Program-made: the position numbers and the translations under genes | The notes under the pieces: model-generated | The model's database searches: none | What the model saw: only the letters and a program-made list of their open reading frames with translations | What the model was told of the DNA's origin: nothing | Shown here: positions 53,788 to 63,935 of the stretch, piece after piece | How positions within the stretch are numbered: position 1 is the stretch's first letter | How the letters are laid out: every line of letters starts with the position of its first letter | Assembly (NCBI GenBank): GCA_963708515.1 | Contig: CAVPSX010000012.1 | Location: 485,321-549,320 of the forward strand | Reading direction: 5' to 3' | Length of the DNA stretch: 64,000 nt | DNA from: JAPLJM01 sp963708515 | Lineage (GTDB): Bacteria; Desulfobacterota; Syntrophia; Syntrophales; Fen-1087

Positions 53788-54731
53788 CTACTTCGGGGCG
53801 ACGTAGCTCTTGCGCGCTCGTGACGTGAGGCCGCGCGGCAGGAGACGCACGTCGAGGTCGTGCACCTTGCCGTCGCGCTTGGGCGGTAGCGAAGCCGATC
53901 AGATACTGGCTGTGCAGTTCGTCGGCGACCTGGGCGAAGGCTGCGCCCAGGTCCTGGCCGAAGCGAATCTCCGAGTAGCCTCCGCCCGTTTCCTCCGCCA
54001 CCCGGGCCAGGCCCGGGTCGGGCAGGTCGGCGGTGAGCATCGCCTGGAGGCCGCCGGGGCCGATGCCCGGCGCTTGGCGCTGCGTGCTGCGGCTTCGCAT
54101 GCCGACGGCATAGATCATCACGTTCTCGCGCCGGGCGCGGTCGATGACCGAGGCCTGGCTGGCGGGTCGCTCGCGAAAGTCGGTGGGCCCGCTGTCCTTG
54201 CCATCGCTCAACACGAGGATGACCGGCCGCTCGTCACCCTCCTCCTTGAACGCAGTCGAGCGCGCGATCGATGGCGCGCCACAGCGGTGTGGGAGCATCG
54301 GGACGAATCGAGTCGGGCAGCGCGGCGAGGAACTCCCGCGGGTCATGGGTGAACTTTCGGAGATGGTGATCTCGTCGCCGAAACTGCCGACGCGGACCCG
54401 GTCGTCCTGTCGGAGCCGAGGGAACAACTGCTGCGAGGCCTCGCGGAGCAGCGCCAGGTTGCCTTCCATGCTACCGGACACATCGAGCATGAGGACGAGC
54501 CGGATAGGCTGCGGGCTGTTGTCGAACAGGGCGATGGCTGCGGCTTTCCTTCGTCGCGCACCTCGAAATCCGCCTCCTCGAGCGTCGTGACCAGCCGGCC
54601 GTCGCGATCGGTGACGGTGACGAAGACGCGCACGAGGTCGGTGTGCCCCTGAAACGGCTGTTGCGTCGCGGACGCACCTGCCATGCCCAGAACCAAACGA
54701 TGAGTGTGCCGCACGCGAGATTGCGCGTCAT
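53788..54731 (-). pseudogene. VWFA-domain protein of the acidobacterial type, several frameshifts
   Basis: Exported protein of ~310 residues after joining. Signal peptide (MTRNLACGT, then HRLVLGMAGASA in another frame, cleaved before TQQ) and the typical opening DLVRVFVTVTDRDGRLVTTL, EEADFEVRDEG. VWA domain with MIDAS DVSGSMEGN, RLRQDDRVRVGSFGDEITIS, VILVLSDGKDSG, VMIYAVGMRS and ETGGGYSEIRF. End: SQYLIGFATAQ then DGKVHDLDVRLLPRGL to KSYVAPK. This family is a hallmark of Acidobacteriota. A good GGAGGGGA site fixes the start at 54,731. Role probably adhesion or surface assembly, unknown in detail. Confidence 0.82.
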
Positions 54732-54939
54732 TCGCAGATGCTCCCCTCCACCGTTCCTCAGCATGATGTCACCCTTGAACGCCAACCGCGTTGCCCGCGG
54801 ACGGCTCGACCGTTCACAGGGTGTCACGGTCCGTTGGCAAGGGAGGTCACTCGGAGCCGTGGGCCGCGGGAAAACATCGACCGCTTCTGTGCCCTGGCGG
54901 TGACCGGGAACCTCCGCGTCGCAACAGGCGACCCACCCC

Positions 54940-56253
54940 CTACTTGCCCAGTTCGAGCACGATGATCGTGTCCATCGGGTCGAGGGCTGCGGCGTCGAGG
55001 CGCAGCACCAGTGCGTCTTTCTCCACGGTGAACGAGACGGGTTTGGTGCTGCCGAAGTACGTGGCCGATTTCACCGGCCGGTCCGGACGGGGGAGCGCCA
55101 GCACCGTGTCCTGCCACTCCAGGACGTGCACGAACACCCGGTCGCCCGTGTGCGTCGTGACGCCCCAGGGCCGCGGTGGCAGCGGCCCGCCCCGTGTCCC
55201 GTGGATCGTCTCGCCCTTCGTCCTCAGCCAGTCGCCCACCTCGGCGAGCCGCCGCACGAACTCGGGCTGAATGCTGCCATCCGGCCGCGGCCCGACGTTC
55301 AGGAGGAAGTTCGCATCGTGGCCCGCGGATCGGACCAGCAGGTGGACGAGCTCCTTCGTGCTCTTGTACCGGCCGTCGTTCTTGTTGAAGCCCCACGAGT
55401 TGTTGATCGTGTCGCACATCTCGATGGGCAGCGTGCCGCGCTCGGCCTGGTCGTTCCACCCCTGCGTGTTCTGCCCGGGGAGGTCCTTCTCGAACATCTG
55501 GAAGTCCTCCCCCGGGAACGGCTTCCGGTGGTGGTTGCTGCCGATGAGCGCCGCGGGCTGGAGGCTGTGGATCAGCCGGTAGGTCTGTCCCAGCCGCCAT
55601 TCGGCCTCGGGCTTGTCCCACCAGCCGTCGAACCAGATGCCGCCGAGGTCGCCGTAGCCGGTCAGCAGCTCCTTCAACTGGGCGTCCATGTAGTCCAGGT
55701 ACCTGTTGAAGTCGCCCGGCTCGTCACGGCCAGCGAATCGTCCCGTCCGGCCGCGCGGGAAGTAGTCCGGATGGTGCCAGTCGAGCTGCGAGTAGTAGAA
55801 GAACAGCTTGATGCCGGCCTTCCGGCACTCCTCGGCGAGCGCTTTCAGCACGTCCTTCCCGTAGGGCGTCCTGTCGACGATGTCGTAGTCGCTGACCTTC
55901 GAGTCGTACATCGCGAAGCCGTCGTGGTGCTTGGACGTGATCGTGATGTACCGCATGCCCGCCGCCTTGGCCATCGCCACCCACGCGGCCGGGTCGTACT
56001 CGATCGGGTTGAACGCGGGCGGCAGGTCGCGTTCGTACTCGGGGACGGTGATGCGCTCGTTCTGCATCACCCACTCGCCTTCACCGGGCCCGGCGTACAC
56101 GCCCCAGTGGATGAAGAGGCCGAAGCGCGCGTCCTGGAACCACTCGCGCGCCTTCAGGTTCTCGGGTGCGGGAACGTAGCCCTCTTGTGCCGGGGCCGGC
56201 CTCGCCACGGCGACGATCGACGCCAAGACGATCGATACCACCACGCGCTTCAT
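54940..56253 (-). CDS. Alpha-L-fucosidase, GH29 family, secreted
   Basis: 437 residues. Signal peptide MKRVVVSIVLASIVAVARPA (cleaved after APA-Q). GH29 features: WFQDARFGLFIHWGVYAGPGE, ITSKHHDGFAMYDSKVSDYD, LFFYYSQLDWHHPDYF, and the nucleophile region GGIWFDGWWDKPEAEW (Asp in WFDGWW). The chain ends with a beta domain (FVHVLEWQDTVLALPRP). It releases L-fucose from glycans outside the cytoplasm, feeding the operon at 45.4-50.7 kb. ATG at 56,253 follows GGAGGT. Notably free of the indels found in neighbours. Confidence 0.95.
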   Translation of the reverse strand: MKRVVVSIVLASIVAVARPAPAQEGYVPAPENLKAREWFQDARFGLFIHWGVYAGPGEGEWVMQNERITVPEYERDLPPAFNPIEYDPAAWVAMAKAAGMRYITITSKHHDGFAMYDSKVSDYDIVDRTPYGKDVLKALAEECRKAGIKLFFYYSQLDWHHPDYFPRGRTGRFAGRDEPGDFNRYLDYMDAQLKELLTGYGDLGGIWFDGWWDKPEAEWRLGQTYRLIHSLQPAALIGSNHHRKPFPGEDFQMFEKDLPGQNTQGWNDQAERGTLPIEMCDTINNSWGFNKNDGRYKSTKELVHLLVRSAGHDANFLLNVGPRPDGSIQPEFVRRLAEVGDWLRTKGETIHGTRGGPLPPRPWGVTTHTGDRVFVHVLEWQDTVLALPRPDRPVKSATYFGSTKPVSFTVEKDALVLRLDAAALDPMDTIIVLELGK

Positions 56254-56402
56254 GGGACCTCCATGCGTCACGCCGGCCGGGAGAAGCGACCTGCGCACCG
56301 TTTCGCTGCGTTCATGGCGCACGCCATCGCCACAATGTGCGCGACATGCCCCGACACCGTTTCGGCACCCGTTGTGGGTTGCTGACGTCGAAGCACGTGC
56401 GC

Positions 56403-57955
56403 TCATTGGGCACGCCCAGTGAGCGTCGGGCGCGTCGTGTCACCGAAGGCCACGTGCATTTCGCGCTCGTAGGTGACGAGGTCGCCGCTGAAGGTGAGCC
56501 GCACGTTCAGCTTGAACGGCGTCTCGTAGTAGGCGAGCGTGGCGGCGAACGTTCGGTCGCTCGTCCACGCTCCGCTCGCCGCGACCCGTTGCCCGATGAG
56601 CGGTTCACGCGTGGCGAGGCGGCCGAGGGCCCAGCGGCCGAACGGCACGACGAATGTCCGGTCCGCACCGGCCACGCGCGTGACCAGCGACAGCGTGCCG
56701 TCCGCGCCGTGTTCGAGCGCAAGGGACTCGATCTTCTCGGGGTTCTCGGGGAACACGTACCGGCGACCCAGCACGACCCCGGCGCCCGGCTGCGCCTTGC
56801 CCTGCGGCGGGTGCAGCGCCAGGCCCGCCAGCGTCTTCCTGAGCGCCGCCTCCGCGGTCGCGTCCGCCGGAAGCGGGGCGTCCTTGAACGCCGAAAGCAG
56901 CTTCGCGAAGACGCAGGTCGAGGACGGCCTGCATGTCCTTCACGCCGCTCGTGATGGCGACGACCACGTCCTGCGCCGGCAGGACGAGGCAATACTGGCC
57001 GAACGCGCCATCGCCGCGGAACGCCCCGTGCCGCGTGCGCCAGAACTGGTAGCCATAGCCCTGGTCCCAGTCGCTGGCCGGGTTGGAGCCGTTCGAGGTC
57101 TGCCGGCCGGTCGCGGCGTCCACCCAGGCCGCCGGGAGCAGTTGACGGCCCTGCCACTCGCCCTTCTGCAGATACAGCAGGCCCAATCGTGCCACCGACT
57201 CGGTGCGCAGGTGGAGCCCATAGCCGCCGTTCGTCACGCCCTCCGGGCTCGTTTCCCACTCCAGGTCGTCGATCCCGAGCGGGACGAACAGCCGGGGCCG
57301 CAGGTAGTCGGAGGTCTTCTCGCCGGTGACCTTCTGCACGATGGCGGACAGCATGTAGCTGGCCGGCGTGTTGTAGAGGAAGAAGGTGCCCGGCTTGTGA
57401 TCGAGTGGCGTCGCGAGGAAGGTCTCGCCAGTCCACGTGCGCCGATGTCGTGAGCGGGGGCTCCTTGTGATGCCCGGTGGACATCGAGAGCAGGTCGCGG
57501 ACGCGCAGGGCCTTCAGGAACTCGCCCGGCTCGTCCGGCGCGACGTCCGGGAAGAACTTCAGGACCTGGTCGTCGATGCTGAGCCGCCCTTCCGACGACC
57601 GCGAACCCGATCGCCGTCGACGTGAAGCTCTTGGTCAGCGAGTACAGTCGTGTGCCGGAGGTCTGGGACGTAGGGGCCCACCAGCCCTCGGCGATCACGT
57701 GGCCGTGCCTGAGGATCATCACGCTGTGCATCGCGTCGATCTCGTGGTCGGCGGCCTGCACGAAGTCGAGCACCGCCGCGGACGAGATCCCCTGCCGTTC
57801 GGGTGTGCTGCGCGGCAGCGCCGGGCCGGAGGCGTGGCCCGCAGGACGGGCAGCATCAGCGCCGCGACGGCCACACCAGCCGCGATCAGGGTGACAACGC
57901 GGCTCCTGAGAGCGGACGAAGGGGCGGGCGGTTGCTTCGGTGACACGTGTCGCAC
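56403..57955 (-). pseudogene. Serine hydrolase (class C beta-lactamase family), several frameshifts
   Basis: Starts at a GTG (57,955) behind GAGGAGG with a signal/anchor (RVVTLIAAGVAVAALMLPVL). Then MLDFVQAADHEIDAMHSVMI, LYSLTKSFTSTAIGFAV (SxxK nucleophile), MSTGHHKEPP, YNTPASYMLSAIVQKVTGEK (YxN), WETSPEGVTNGGYGLHLRTE, YGYQFWRTRHGAFRGDGAFG and a C-terminal domain ending AFGDTTRPTLTGRAQ. Breaks lie near 56,915, 57,440, 57,590 and 57,800. Related to 6-aminohexanoate-dimer hydrolase-type enzymes. Convergent side of the fucosidase; role unknown. Confidence 0.8.
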
Positions 57956-58063
57956 GATGGCGACCTCCTCACGGCGACAGTCTACAATTACGGGTAAGAT
58001 CGTCGGAAGGCAAGTCGGACCTCGCGGCTCATCCCCGTGTGCCGCATCCACGAGAGCACCGTC

Positions 58064-59482
58064 ATGTCAACGACCCTGATCCCGGTCGAGCCACGCATTC
58101 GCCCGAGCCTCGATCCCCACTTCCGTCCGCCCGTCCTCGCCAACCGGCGCTTCCGCGACGAGGTGCCGCGCCTCGGGCGCCGGCGTGCCGCTCGTCATCG
58201 CGCTCGAGCGGGCCGACGGGGCGCGCTCGCGCTATCGAGACGCGCGTGTTCCGCGAGGGCCATCCCCGCTTCGACGCCAGCGTGCCCTACATCGAGCGCC
58301 TCTTCAAGTTCCTGTTGTGGCAGTGGGGCGGGTGGAAGGCGTGGATTGGCGGCCCGTCGCGGCATCGGCGACGCCCTCCGCGCGGCCTACGCGCCCGGGG
58401 GCGCGCGCGCCTTCGACCAGCAGTTCATGGGTGCGCGACGTCTACGAGCGGCCGTTCACGGTCGTGTCGTGCGAGGCGCGACGACGTCCCGCCGGCGAGC
58501 GAGACGAGCCGGCCGCTGGGCCGCCATCTCGACGGCTGCCGCGTCGGCTTCGATCTCGGCGCGTCGGACCGCAAGGCCTCGGCCGTCGTCGACGGCGAGG
58601 CCGTGTACTCGGAGGAGGTCGTCTGGGCGCCCTCCGCCCAGCCGGATCCCGGAGTACCACTACCGCGAGATCCTCGACCGCCCTGACGACCGCCGCGTCG
58701 AAGATGCCGCGGCTCGACGCGATCGGCGGCAGCGCCGCCGGCGTCTACGTGAACGACGTGGTGCGCGTGGCGTCGCTCTTCCGCGGCGTGCCGCGCGAGC
58801 GCTTACGACGAGGTGCGCACGCTGTTCCTGCGCCTGCGAGAGGCGCTCGGCGTGCCGCTGGTCATCGTCAACGACGGCGACGTGACGGCGCTGGCGGGCT
58901 CCATGTCGCTCGAGGACCACAGCGTGCTGGGCATCGCGCTCGGGTCGAGCGAGGCGGCGGGCTACGTGAACGCCGAGGGCAACATCACCGGCTGGCTCAA
59001 CGAGCTGGCGTTCGCGCCGGTGGACTATCAGCCGGACGCGCCCGTCGACGAGTGGTCCGGGGACCGGGGTGTCGGCGCGCAGTACTTCTCCCAGCAGTGC
59101 GTGTTCCGGCTCGCGCCGCGCGCCGGCATCGCGGTGCCGGCCGACGCGCAGCCCGCCGAGAAGCTGAAGGTCGTGCAGGCCAGGCTCGAGGCGGGCGACG
59201 AGGCCGCCGCGTCCATCTGGCAGACGATGGGCGTGTACCTGGGTTACACGGTCGCCCACTACGCGGACTTCTACGACCTGAAGCACGTGTTGATCCTGGG
59301 GCGCTGCACGTCGGGGCGCGGCGGCGACATCCTGCTGACCGAGGCCAGGAAGGTCCTGTCGAGCGAGTTCCCCGAGCTTGCGCGGAACGCCTCGACATCC
59401 GCTGCCCGACGAGAAGAGCCGCCGCGTCGGCCAGTCGGTGGCCGCCGCCAGCCTGCCGGCCCTCGAGGGAGGACGTCGATGA
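58064..59482 (+). pseudogene. ROK-like sugar kinase/regulator family protein, about ten frameshifts
   Basis: Joined product of ~470 residues: MSTTLIPVEPRIRPSLDPHF, GVPLVIALERADGARSR, VFREGHPRFDASVPYIERLF, GCRVGFDLGASDRKASAV (nucleotide-binding DLGAS), MPRLDAIGGSAAGVYVNDVV, VPLVIVNDGDVTALAGSMSL (ROK-type ND(A/G) segment), GIALGSSEAAGYVN and KHVLILGRCTSGRGGDILL. The ASKHA layout is clear, but the N-terminal ~130 residues are unusual for ROK kinases. Extra single bases lie near 58,172, 58,228, 58,352, 58,432, 58,480, 58,643, 58,683 and 58,797, with more near 59,390-59,410. The stop overlaps the PIG-L ATG (ATGA). Confidence 0.72.
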
Positions 59483-60343
59483 CACTTCAGCCTGCCCACC
59501 GCCGAGATCTACGTGCCCGACGGCCTGCCGCCCGCCGAGGCCCTCGCCCGCACCACCCACCTCGCGATCGGCGCCCACCAGGACGACCTGGAGATCATGG
59601 CCGCCGACGGCATCCTGCAGTGCTTCCAGCAGCGCCGACCGCTGGTTCACCGGCGTGGTCGTCACCGACGGCGCCGGATCGCCGCGCGACGATCTCTACG
59701 CGGAACACACCGACGAGATGATGCGGGAGGTCCGCCGGCGCGAGCAGAAGAAGGCGGCGTTCGTCGGCGACTTCGCCGCCGTCGTCCTGCTCGATCACCC
59801 GAGCGCCGCGGTGAAGGACCCGCGCGACTCCCGGCCGGTCGACGACCTCGTCCGAGATCCTGGACGCGACGCGGCCCGAGGTGGTCTACACGCACAACCT
59901 GGCCGACAAGCACGACACCCACGTCGCCGTGACGCTGCGCACGGTCGCGGCCATCCGTCGGCTGCCGCGCCGAGCGCGCGGCCGGGGCGGCTGTACGGCT
60001 GCGAGGTGTGGCGCGACCTCGACTGGCTGCCCGACGACGAGAAGGTCGCCTTCGACCTGTCCGCCCACGAGAACCTGCAGGCGGCGCTCGTGGCCATCTT
60101 CGATTCGCAGATCTGCGGCGGCAAGCGCTACGACCTCGCGACCCAGGGCCGCCGCCGGGCCCACGCCACCTACGCCGCCTCGCACGGGACCGACGTCGGC
60201 GACCTCGCTCAGCTACGCGATGGACCTGACGCCGCTCGTCACCGACGCCGGGGCTCGATCCGGTGGCGTTCGTCGCCGGCGGCCATCGATCGCTTCAGGG
60301 CCGACGTCACGTCCCGCGTGCGCAGGTTTCAGGGGAACGGTAG
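59479..60343 (+). pseudogene. PIG-L family deacetylase, several frameshifts
   Basis: About 285 residues after joining: SLPTAEIYVPDGLPPAEALA, HLAIGAHQDDLEIMAADGIL (metal motif HxDD), VVVTDGAGSPRDDLYAEHTD, RREQKKAAFVGDF, VVYTHNLADKHDTHVAVTLR (second metal His), YGCEVWRDLDWLPDDEKVAF, then SYAMDLTPLV. Zinc-dependent N-deacetylases of this family act on GlcNAc-type sugars. Breaks near 59,498, 59,630, 59,848, 59,965, 60,213 and 60,252. Coupled to the ROK-like gene, so the pair probably handles an amino sugar. The exact stop is uncertain. Confidence 0.75.
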
Positions 60344-60370
60344 CCACGGACACCCGGAGGTGCTGCGTCG

Positions 60371-61700
60371 CTACGCCTCGAACCCCCGGATGTACGGCAC
60401 GACGGGCGGCCGCGGCCCCTTGTTGAAGAGAGGCTCACGCGTCGCGCGATATTTCATGTCCATGAAGGGCGTGTCGAGACGGCGTCCGATGTCGGAGTGA
60501 CGGGCGTTCTCCCAGTTGGAATCCATCAGGTACGACACCATCCCCGTCGTCAGCAGCAACCGTTCCGCGGGGTACGGTTCCTTGCGGGTCATCATCATCT
60601 CGGTGATCCAGTGTATGAACGCGTTCGCCGCATGGTACTGCCCGTACGGCCGGAAATTGAACCAGGGCTGGATCACGACCGGATTCTGACGGCCTTCGAT
60701 ATCGCCTGCATAGGCCCACTGGCCGACACCTGAGCCGTTCAACTGGTACTGGGCCGCCTTGGTGCCGTCCCTGTAGTCGATGATGAACACCATCGGCTGA
60801 GTCACGGTGTCTCGGACGTTTCCCGGTTTCAAGTCGGTATAGCTCTTCAGCGCGGCTTCGAGCAGACTGCCCGCCCATGGATTGCGATCGGTCCATTTCC
60901 ATGTTTCCGGGCCTTCGATGCACTGCACTGCGGCGATGCCCGTCTCGCCTCCCTTGCGGCGCTCGGCGAAGCACTGGAGTGCATCGAGGCCGTGGAATCC
61001 ATAGGATTCCTTGCCCCCGAAGGATGCCATGACAGAAGCCTTGATGGGGGTGTCGAGTTCGAGATCGATCTCGGGCTGACGATGACAGAACGGGATGGAG
61101 GATCCGCCATACAGCGGGAATCCCAGCTCACGGGACTTGTCGTAGATCCACTTGGCTTCGTCCCACATCGTGGACAGGTGCTTGTCGTTGAACACCGGAA
61201 CGGAGCGGTGGCTTTCCTCGAAGACGCGGACGATCTGATTGAAGAGCCACCAGCGGGGATAGGACGTCTGCCCCTTCAGATTCCTGTGGTAGTTCCCGTG
61301 TTCGCCGACCAGGACGACGCCGTCCACGGCGAGTTCCTTGCCACCGAGCGTGAGAGCGCCGCTCACGGAGTCGAAGATGGGGATTTTCTTCGCCGCGAGG
61401 ACCTTCTTTCCGAGAGGACTGACATCGATCTGGTGGATGTAGGCCGACACCACGTCGACTCGCGACGGCGTGTGCGCGCCCTGCCACCAGTAACCGTCCA
61501 GCAGCTTGTTGATGATCCAGTCGGCATGCGAGCCCGGAGCCGCCCAGTACGTCACGACACAGGCGATGCGCGGACGTTTCTCCTGGGCTGTCGATGCGGA
61601 GCTGGGAGGCAAGGGCAGCGGCCATTGCGGTCCCCGACATCCTCAGCATCTCGCGCCTGGTGACCGAGGTGGTCAATCCCGATCTGTGTTCATCAGACAT
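60371..61700 (-). CDS. Tat-exported protein of unknown function, one frameshift near the signal
   Basis: About 443 residues. Twin-arginine signal TRREMLRMSGTAMAAAL; the frame then shifts once (about 61,605) and continues from PPSSASTAQEKRPRIACVVT to the end without further breaks. Body: YWAAPGSHADWIINKLLDGY, SAYIHQIDVSPLGKKVLAAK, GVVLVGEHGNYHRNLKGQ, PVFNDKHLSTMWDEAKWIYD, GGSSIPFCHRQPEIDLEL, HGLDALQCFAERRKGGETG, and EPYPAERLLLTTGMVSYLMD. It resembles sequences in other soil bacteria with no assigned role; the opening strand and GEHGNY region suggest an alpha/beta fold with a sugar or cofactor site. ATG at 61,700 follows GAGGAG. Confidence 0.75.
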
Positions 61701-61950
61701 CTCACGTCTCCTCATGGGGTGACTCTGCGGAACTGCACGGCGTGGACAAACCGTTACGTGTGCCGCGTCCCGGCACTCGGGGAGGGGGGCCGTCATTCTA
61801 TGCGAACGGGACCGCTGGTCGAGACTGGCAGGGGGAGGGCAGGAACAGCGAAGGTGGCGGGCGATGCCGCTTACCCGAAGGGCGTGAAGGCCCCGGACAA
61901 GCCGCTGCGTTCCAACGGGCGTGCCTTCCGCGTCCTTGACTTGCCTGTTG

Positions 61951-62027
61951 TGGTCGGGGCGGCCGGATTCGAACCGGCGACCCCCTGCGCCCAAGGCAGG
62001 TGCGCTACCAGGCTGCGCTACGCCCCG
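61951..62027 (-). tRNA. tRNA-Pro (TGG)
   Basis: Complete cloverleaf on the minus strand: acceptor CGGGGCG with CGCCCCG, D-arm GCGC...GCGC, anticodon stem CCTGC/GCAGG with loop CTTGGGC (anticodon TGG), T-arm GCCGG-TTCGAAT-CCGGC, discriminator A and an encoded CCA. Confidence 0.96.
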
Positions 62028-62384
62028 ACCGGGAGAGCACTCAATTATCCCACACCCGCTCGGGGCCAGATGGGGAGCAAGCGGCGATGGGCAAGCAGTG
62101 GGCGACGGCGGCGGGCAGATCGCTTCGCGCCGGGTCAGGCGAAGGGGTTCCGATTCCTGACCTGAGGGGACCTCCGGAAGTCGGCGTCGAGCGCGAGGAT
62201 CTCGTGGACGCCATGCGGGAGGGGGAGCAAGCCGCGCCTCGACCCGGCCCCGTCCCCCCCCACTCCGCCGGCGGACGGACCCCCCCTGCATGGAGCGCGC
62301 ACCGTGACAGAGGGACCGCATGGCGAATAGCGGCCGCTCCACGCCCACGACGACGCTGTAGTACCTGTCAGCCGCGGAGTTCAT
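62028..62384. other. Intergenic region
   Basis: About 360 GC-rich bases between tRNA-Pro and a broken exported protein. Several open frames cross it, but none resembles a protein. It should contain the tRNA promoter on the minus strand. Confidence 0.4.
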
Positions 62385-63000
62385 ATGACACCCTAGAGCT
62401 GGCGGCCGCCCTCGCAGTGACCCTCGTCTCGGGCATGTCCGGTGTCGCGCCCGCGCGCGCCCAGGACCCCTCAATCTGACAGGCCGGTGGACACTGAATC
62501 GCGAACGCAGCGAGTTTCCCCGGGAACTGGGGTTCAGTGCGGACTGGGCCTCAGCAGGCCGACCCGGGTCCGACTCGGCTGCGAGCGGACGCGAAGCCGG
62601 TGCTCCCGGTGCCGGCGCGTTCGCACGGCCGAGAGCGAGGACGAATCGAAGCGCCGGCAGCACTTGACCGCCGAGGTGCGGACGCCGTCGGCACGCCTCA
62701 CGATCGTCGAGACCCCAACCTCGGTGACGATGACCGATGACCGTGGACGGTCGCGGACGTTTCAGCTCACAGGCAAGGACGCGGTGATCCAGCTCGAGGG
62801 CGTGTCGGCGATCGTGACGAGAAGGACGGCGGGCGAGTGGTCGTGCTCTACAAGGTGGCGCAGGGGCGGGACCTGCGCTATACCTACGCCCGCGCCCAGG
62901 ATTCACCACAACTGGTGCTCGACGTGCAGTTCGTGGAGCGCGGCGGCGGCGACCGGGTCAGGCGCATCTACGAGCCCGCGACCGCGGCGGAGAGCGACGG
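62385..63000 (+). pseudogene. Exported hypothetical protein of acidobacterial style, frameshifted
   Basis: Joined over frames: MTP-ELAAALAVTLVSGMSGVA (signal, cleaved near ARAQ), NLTGRWTLNRERSEFPRELG, HLTAEVRTPSARLTIVETPT, SVTMTDDRGRSRTFQLTGKD, VVVLYKVAQGRDLRYTYARA and LVLDVQFVERGGGDRVRRIY. The NLTGRWTLN opening and GxLR-YTYAR / VERGGGD end recur in many acidobacterial exported proteins of unknown role, probably lipocalin-like beta barrels. The true end is unclear (about 63,000). Confidence 0.6.
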
Positions 63001-63079
63001 CCCCACCGGCAGCGCCTGTTCCAACAGGCACCAACAGGGCCGCGAATCCCGCGGAGTCCGCCGGCGCGCGCCGCGTCCG

Positions 63080-63526
63080 CCGACCGGCCGCCGCCCAGGA
63101 ACTCGACCAGCGGCCCGATGCCGCCCTCATTTGTCTGAAGACCCTCGGCGTCGTCGTCGAGGAGCTCGGGGCGCAGGCGAGGGCCTGCGGGCTGGACCAG
63201 GCCCCAATCGAGACCGCGGTGGCCAAGCGCCTGTCGGACGGCGGGTTCAGCGTGCGGCGCAATTCGGACGAGGACACCTACGTCTACGTCAACATCATCA
63301 CCGCCAGCGTGTCGACACGCCTGTGCGTCTGGCGGTACGAGTCTCCTTCCTCACGAACACGACCGCCACCTTGTCGCACCACAACCGGCCGGTACTGTTC
63401 AAGTCTCACTCCTGCACAAGGGCGGCATCGCCGGCGGTCCCCCCGCCACTCATGGCCAGGCGGTGCAGCGCGGGGTGCTCGAGTACTCGACACCTTCGTC
63501 ACACAATCCGCGACGCGAACCGGTAG
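63080..63526 (+). pseudogene. Hypothetical protein, frameshifted
   Basis: AAAQELDQRPDAALICLKTL, GVVVEELGAQARACGLDQAP and IETAVAKRLSDGGFSVRRNS, then EDTYVYVNIITASVSTRLC; after a break VSFLTNTTATLSHHNRPVL, and near the end IRDANR with the stop at 63,524-63,526. It looks like a secreted ~150-residue protein with a helix followed by a beta sheet; the signal peptide region is too damaged to read. Not recognised. Confidence 0.5.
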
Positions 63527-63750
63527 CGCCGTCGGGTCCCGCCGCGAGAGCGTTCACGCGCGACTGCGCGCCGTGACCTCGATACCGATCTCCATGCGGG
63601 GATCCGCCAGGCCCACGGCGGCCGGCGGCTGGCGGCGGGCGGCGCGCGGCGCCGCTCCTTCCGGAGTCGCGTCGGCTATGATGCGTGCGCCGCGAACCGC
63701 CGGGCGGCCCGTCAACCCGGCCGCATTCCGTGGCCGCGAAGGAGCTCGTC

Positions 63751-63935
63751 ATGGCCGCTGAGAACTTCGACAACCTGCTGACCGCCGGCGCGATCGCGAA
63801 GGCGCTGGGCGCACCGGATGCCAAGGTGAAGAAGGCCATCAAGGACCTCGGGCTCCAGCCCAAGGCAAAGAAGGGCGTCTGCTCCTACTACGGCAAGGAC
63901 GTGCTGCCGAAGGTGAGGCAGCCGTCGCCAAGTAG
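63751..63935 (+). CDS. Small helix-turn-helix-like protein
   Basis: About 61 residues from an ATG with an AAGGAGC site: MAAENFDNLLTAGAIAKALG, APDAKVKKAIKDLGLQPKAK, KGVCSYYGKDVLPKVRQ. One base appears missing near 63,920; with it the end is AVAK and the stop is at 63,933-63,935. Otherwise the frame runs off the window. The TAGAIAKALGAPDAKVKKAI stretch has the spacing of a winged-helix or MerR-like recognition unit. Function unknown. Confidence 0.55.

Noticed and set aside
45395..63935. Programmed +1 frameshifting as a general feature of the right-hand organism
   Set aside because: The shifts share no slippery motif and are absent from intact neighbours, so insertion errors in poor sequence patches are the simpler explanation.
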